DNA from: an uncultured Eubacteriales bacterium
GTDB taxonomy: Bacteria > Bacillota_A > Clostridia > Peptostreptococcales > Anaerovoracaceae
Assembly (NCBI GenBank): GCA_902790885.1
Contig: CADATR010000098.1
Location: forward strand, 1-6,569
Reading direction: 5' to 3'
DNA length: 6,569 bases
The position numbers and the translations under genes are program-made. This document shows, piece by piece, positions 6,567 to 6,569 of the stretch (position 1 is the first letter of the stretch; each line of letters opens with the position of its first letter). The notes below the pieces were generated by a model, which worked only from the letters and a program-made list of their open reading frames with translations, had not been told where the DNA came from and made no database searches.

Positions 6567-6569
6567 GCC

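Overview
This is a compact bacterial window, almost entirely coding, with one short convergent intergenic gap. The C-terminal end of a plus-strand gene enters from the left (1-258). After a 44-base gap holding a hairpin terminator, the other five genes all read leftward on the minus strand. No rRNA, tRNA, CRISPR array, insertion sequence or phage gene is visible. Moderate GC, frequent ATA (Ile), Shine-Dalgarno sites of the AAAGGAG kind, and protein types common in anaerobic Firmicutes suggest a gut-type clostridial organism. That assignment is an inference from composition and gene style only.

In transcription order the minus-strand operon is: EamA/DMT-family permease (6566-5670), MFS transporter (5680-4430), zinc-type macrodomain ADP-ribose hydrolase (4443-3640), 8-oxoguanine deaminase-type amidohydrolase (3637-2279) and a GH31 alpha-glycosidase of the sulfoquinovosidase (YihQ) type (2267-303). 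The first two junctions overlap by 11 and 14 bases and the next two are gaps of 2 and 11 bases, so the five genes are very probably one transcript. Its promoter lies beyond the right edge, or further upstream if more genes precede.

The plus-strand fragment resembles the C-terminal domain of L-fucose/L-arabinose isomerase-like enzymes. A fucose-isomerase-like aldose-ketose isomerase, a YihQ-type GH31 and an MFS importer are parts also found in transaldolase-type sulfoquinovose degradation loci of Firmicutes. Here, however, two of the residues that recognise the sulfonate in E. coli YihQ appear changed (Arg to Gln, Tyr to Phe). The true substrate may therefore be a different alpha-glycoside.

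The set of genes is odd: glycoside cleavage, ADP-ribose removal and oxidised-purine deamination under one transcript with two transporters. The strongest leads are the altered GH31 pocket, the zinc macrodomain without its usual sirtuin and lipoylation partners in view, and a 39-base near-perfect palindrome inside the EamA gene.
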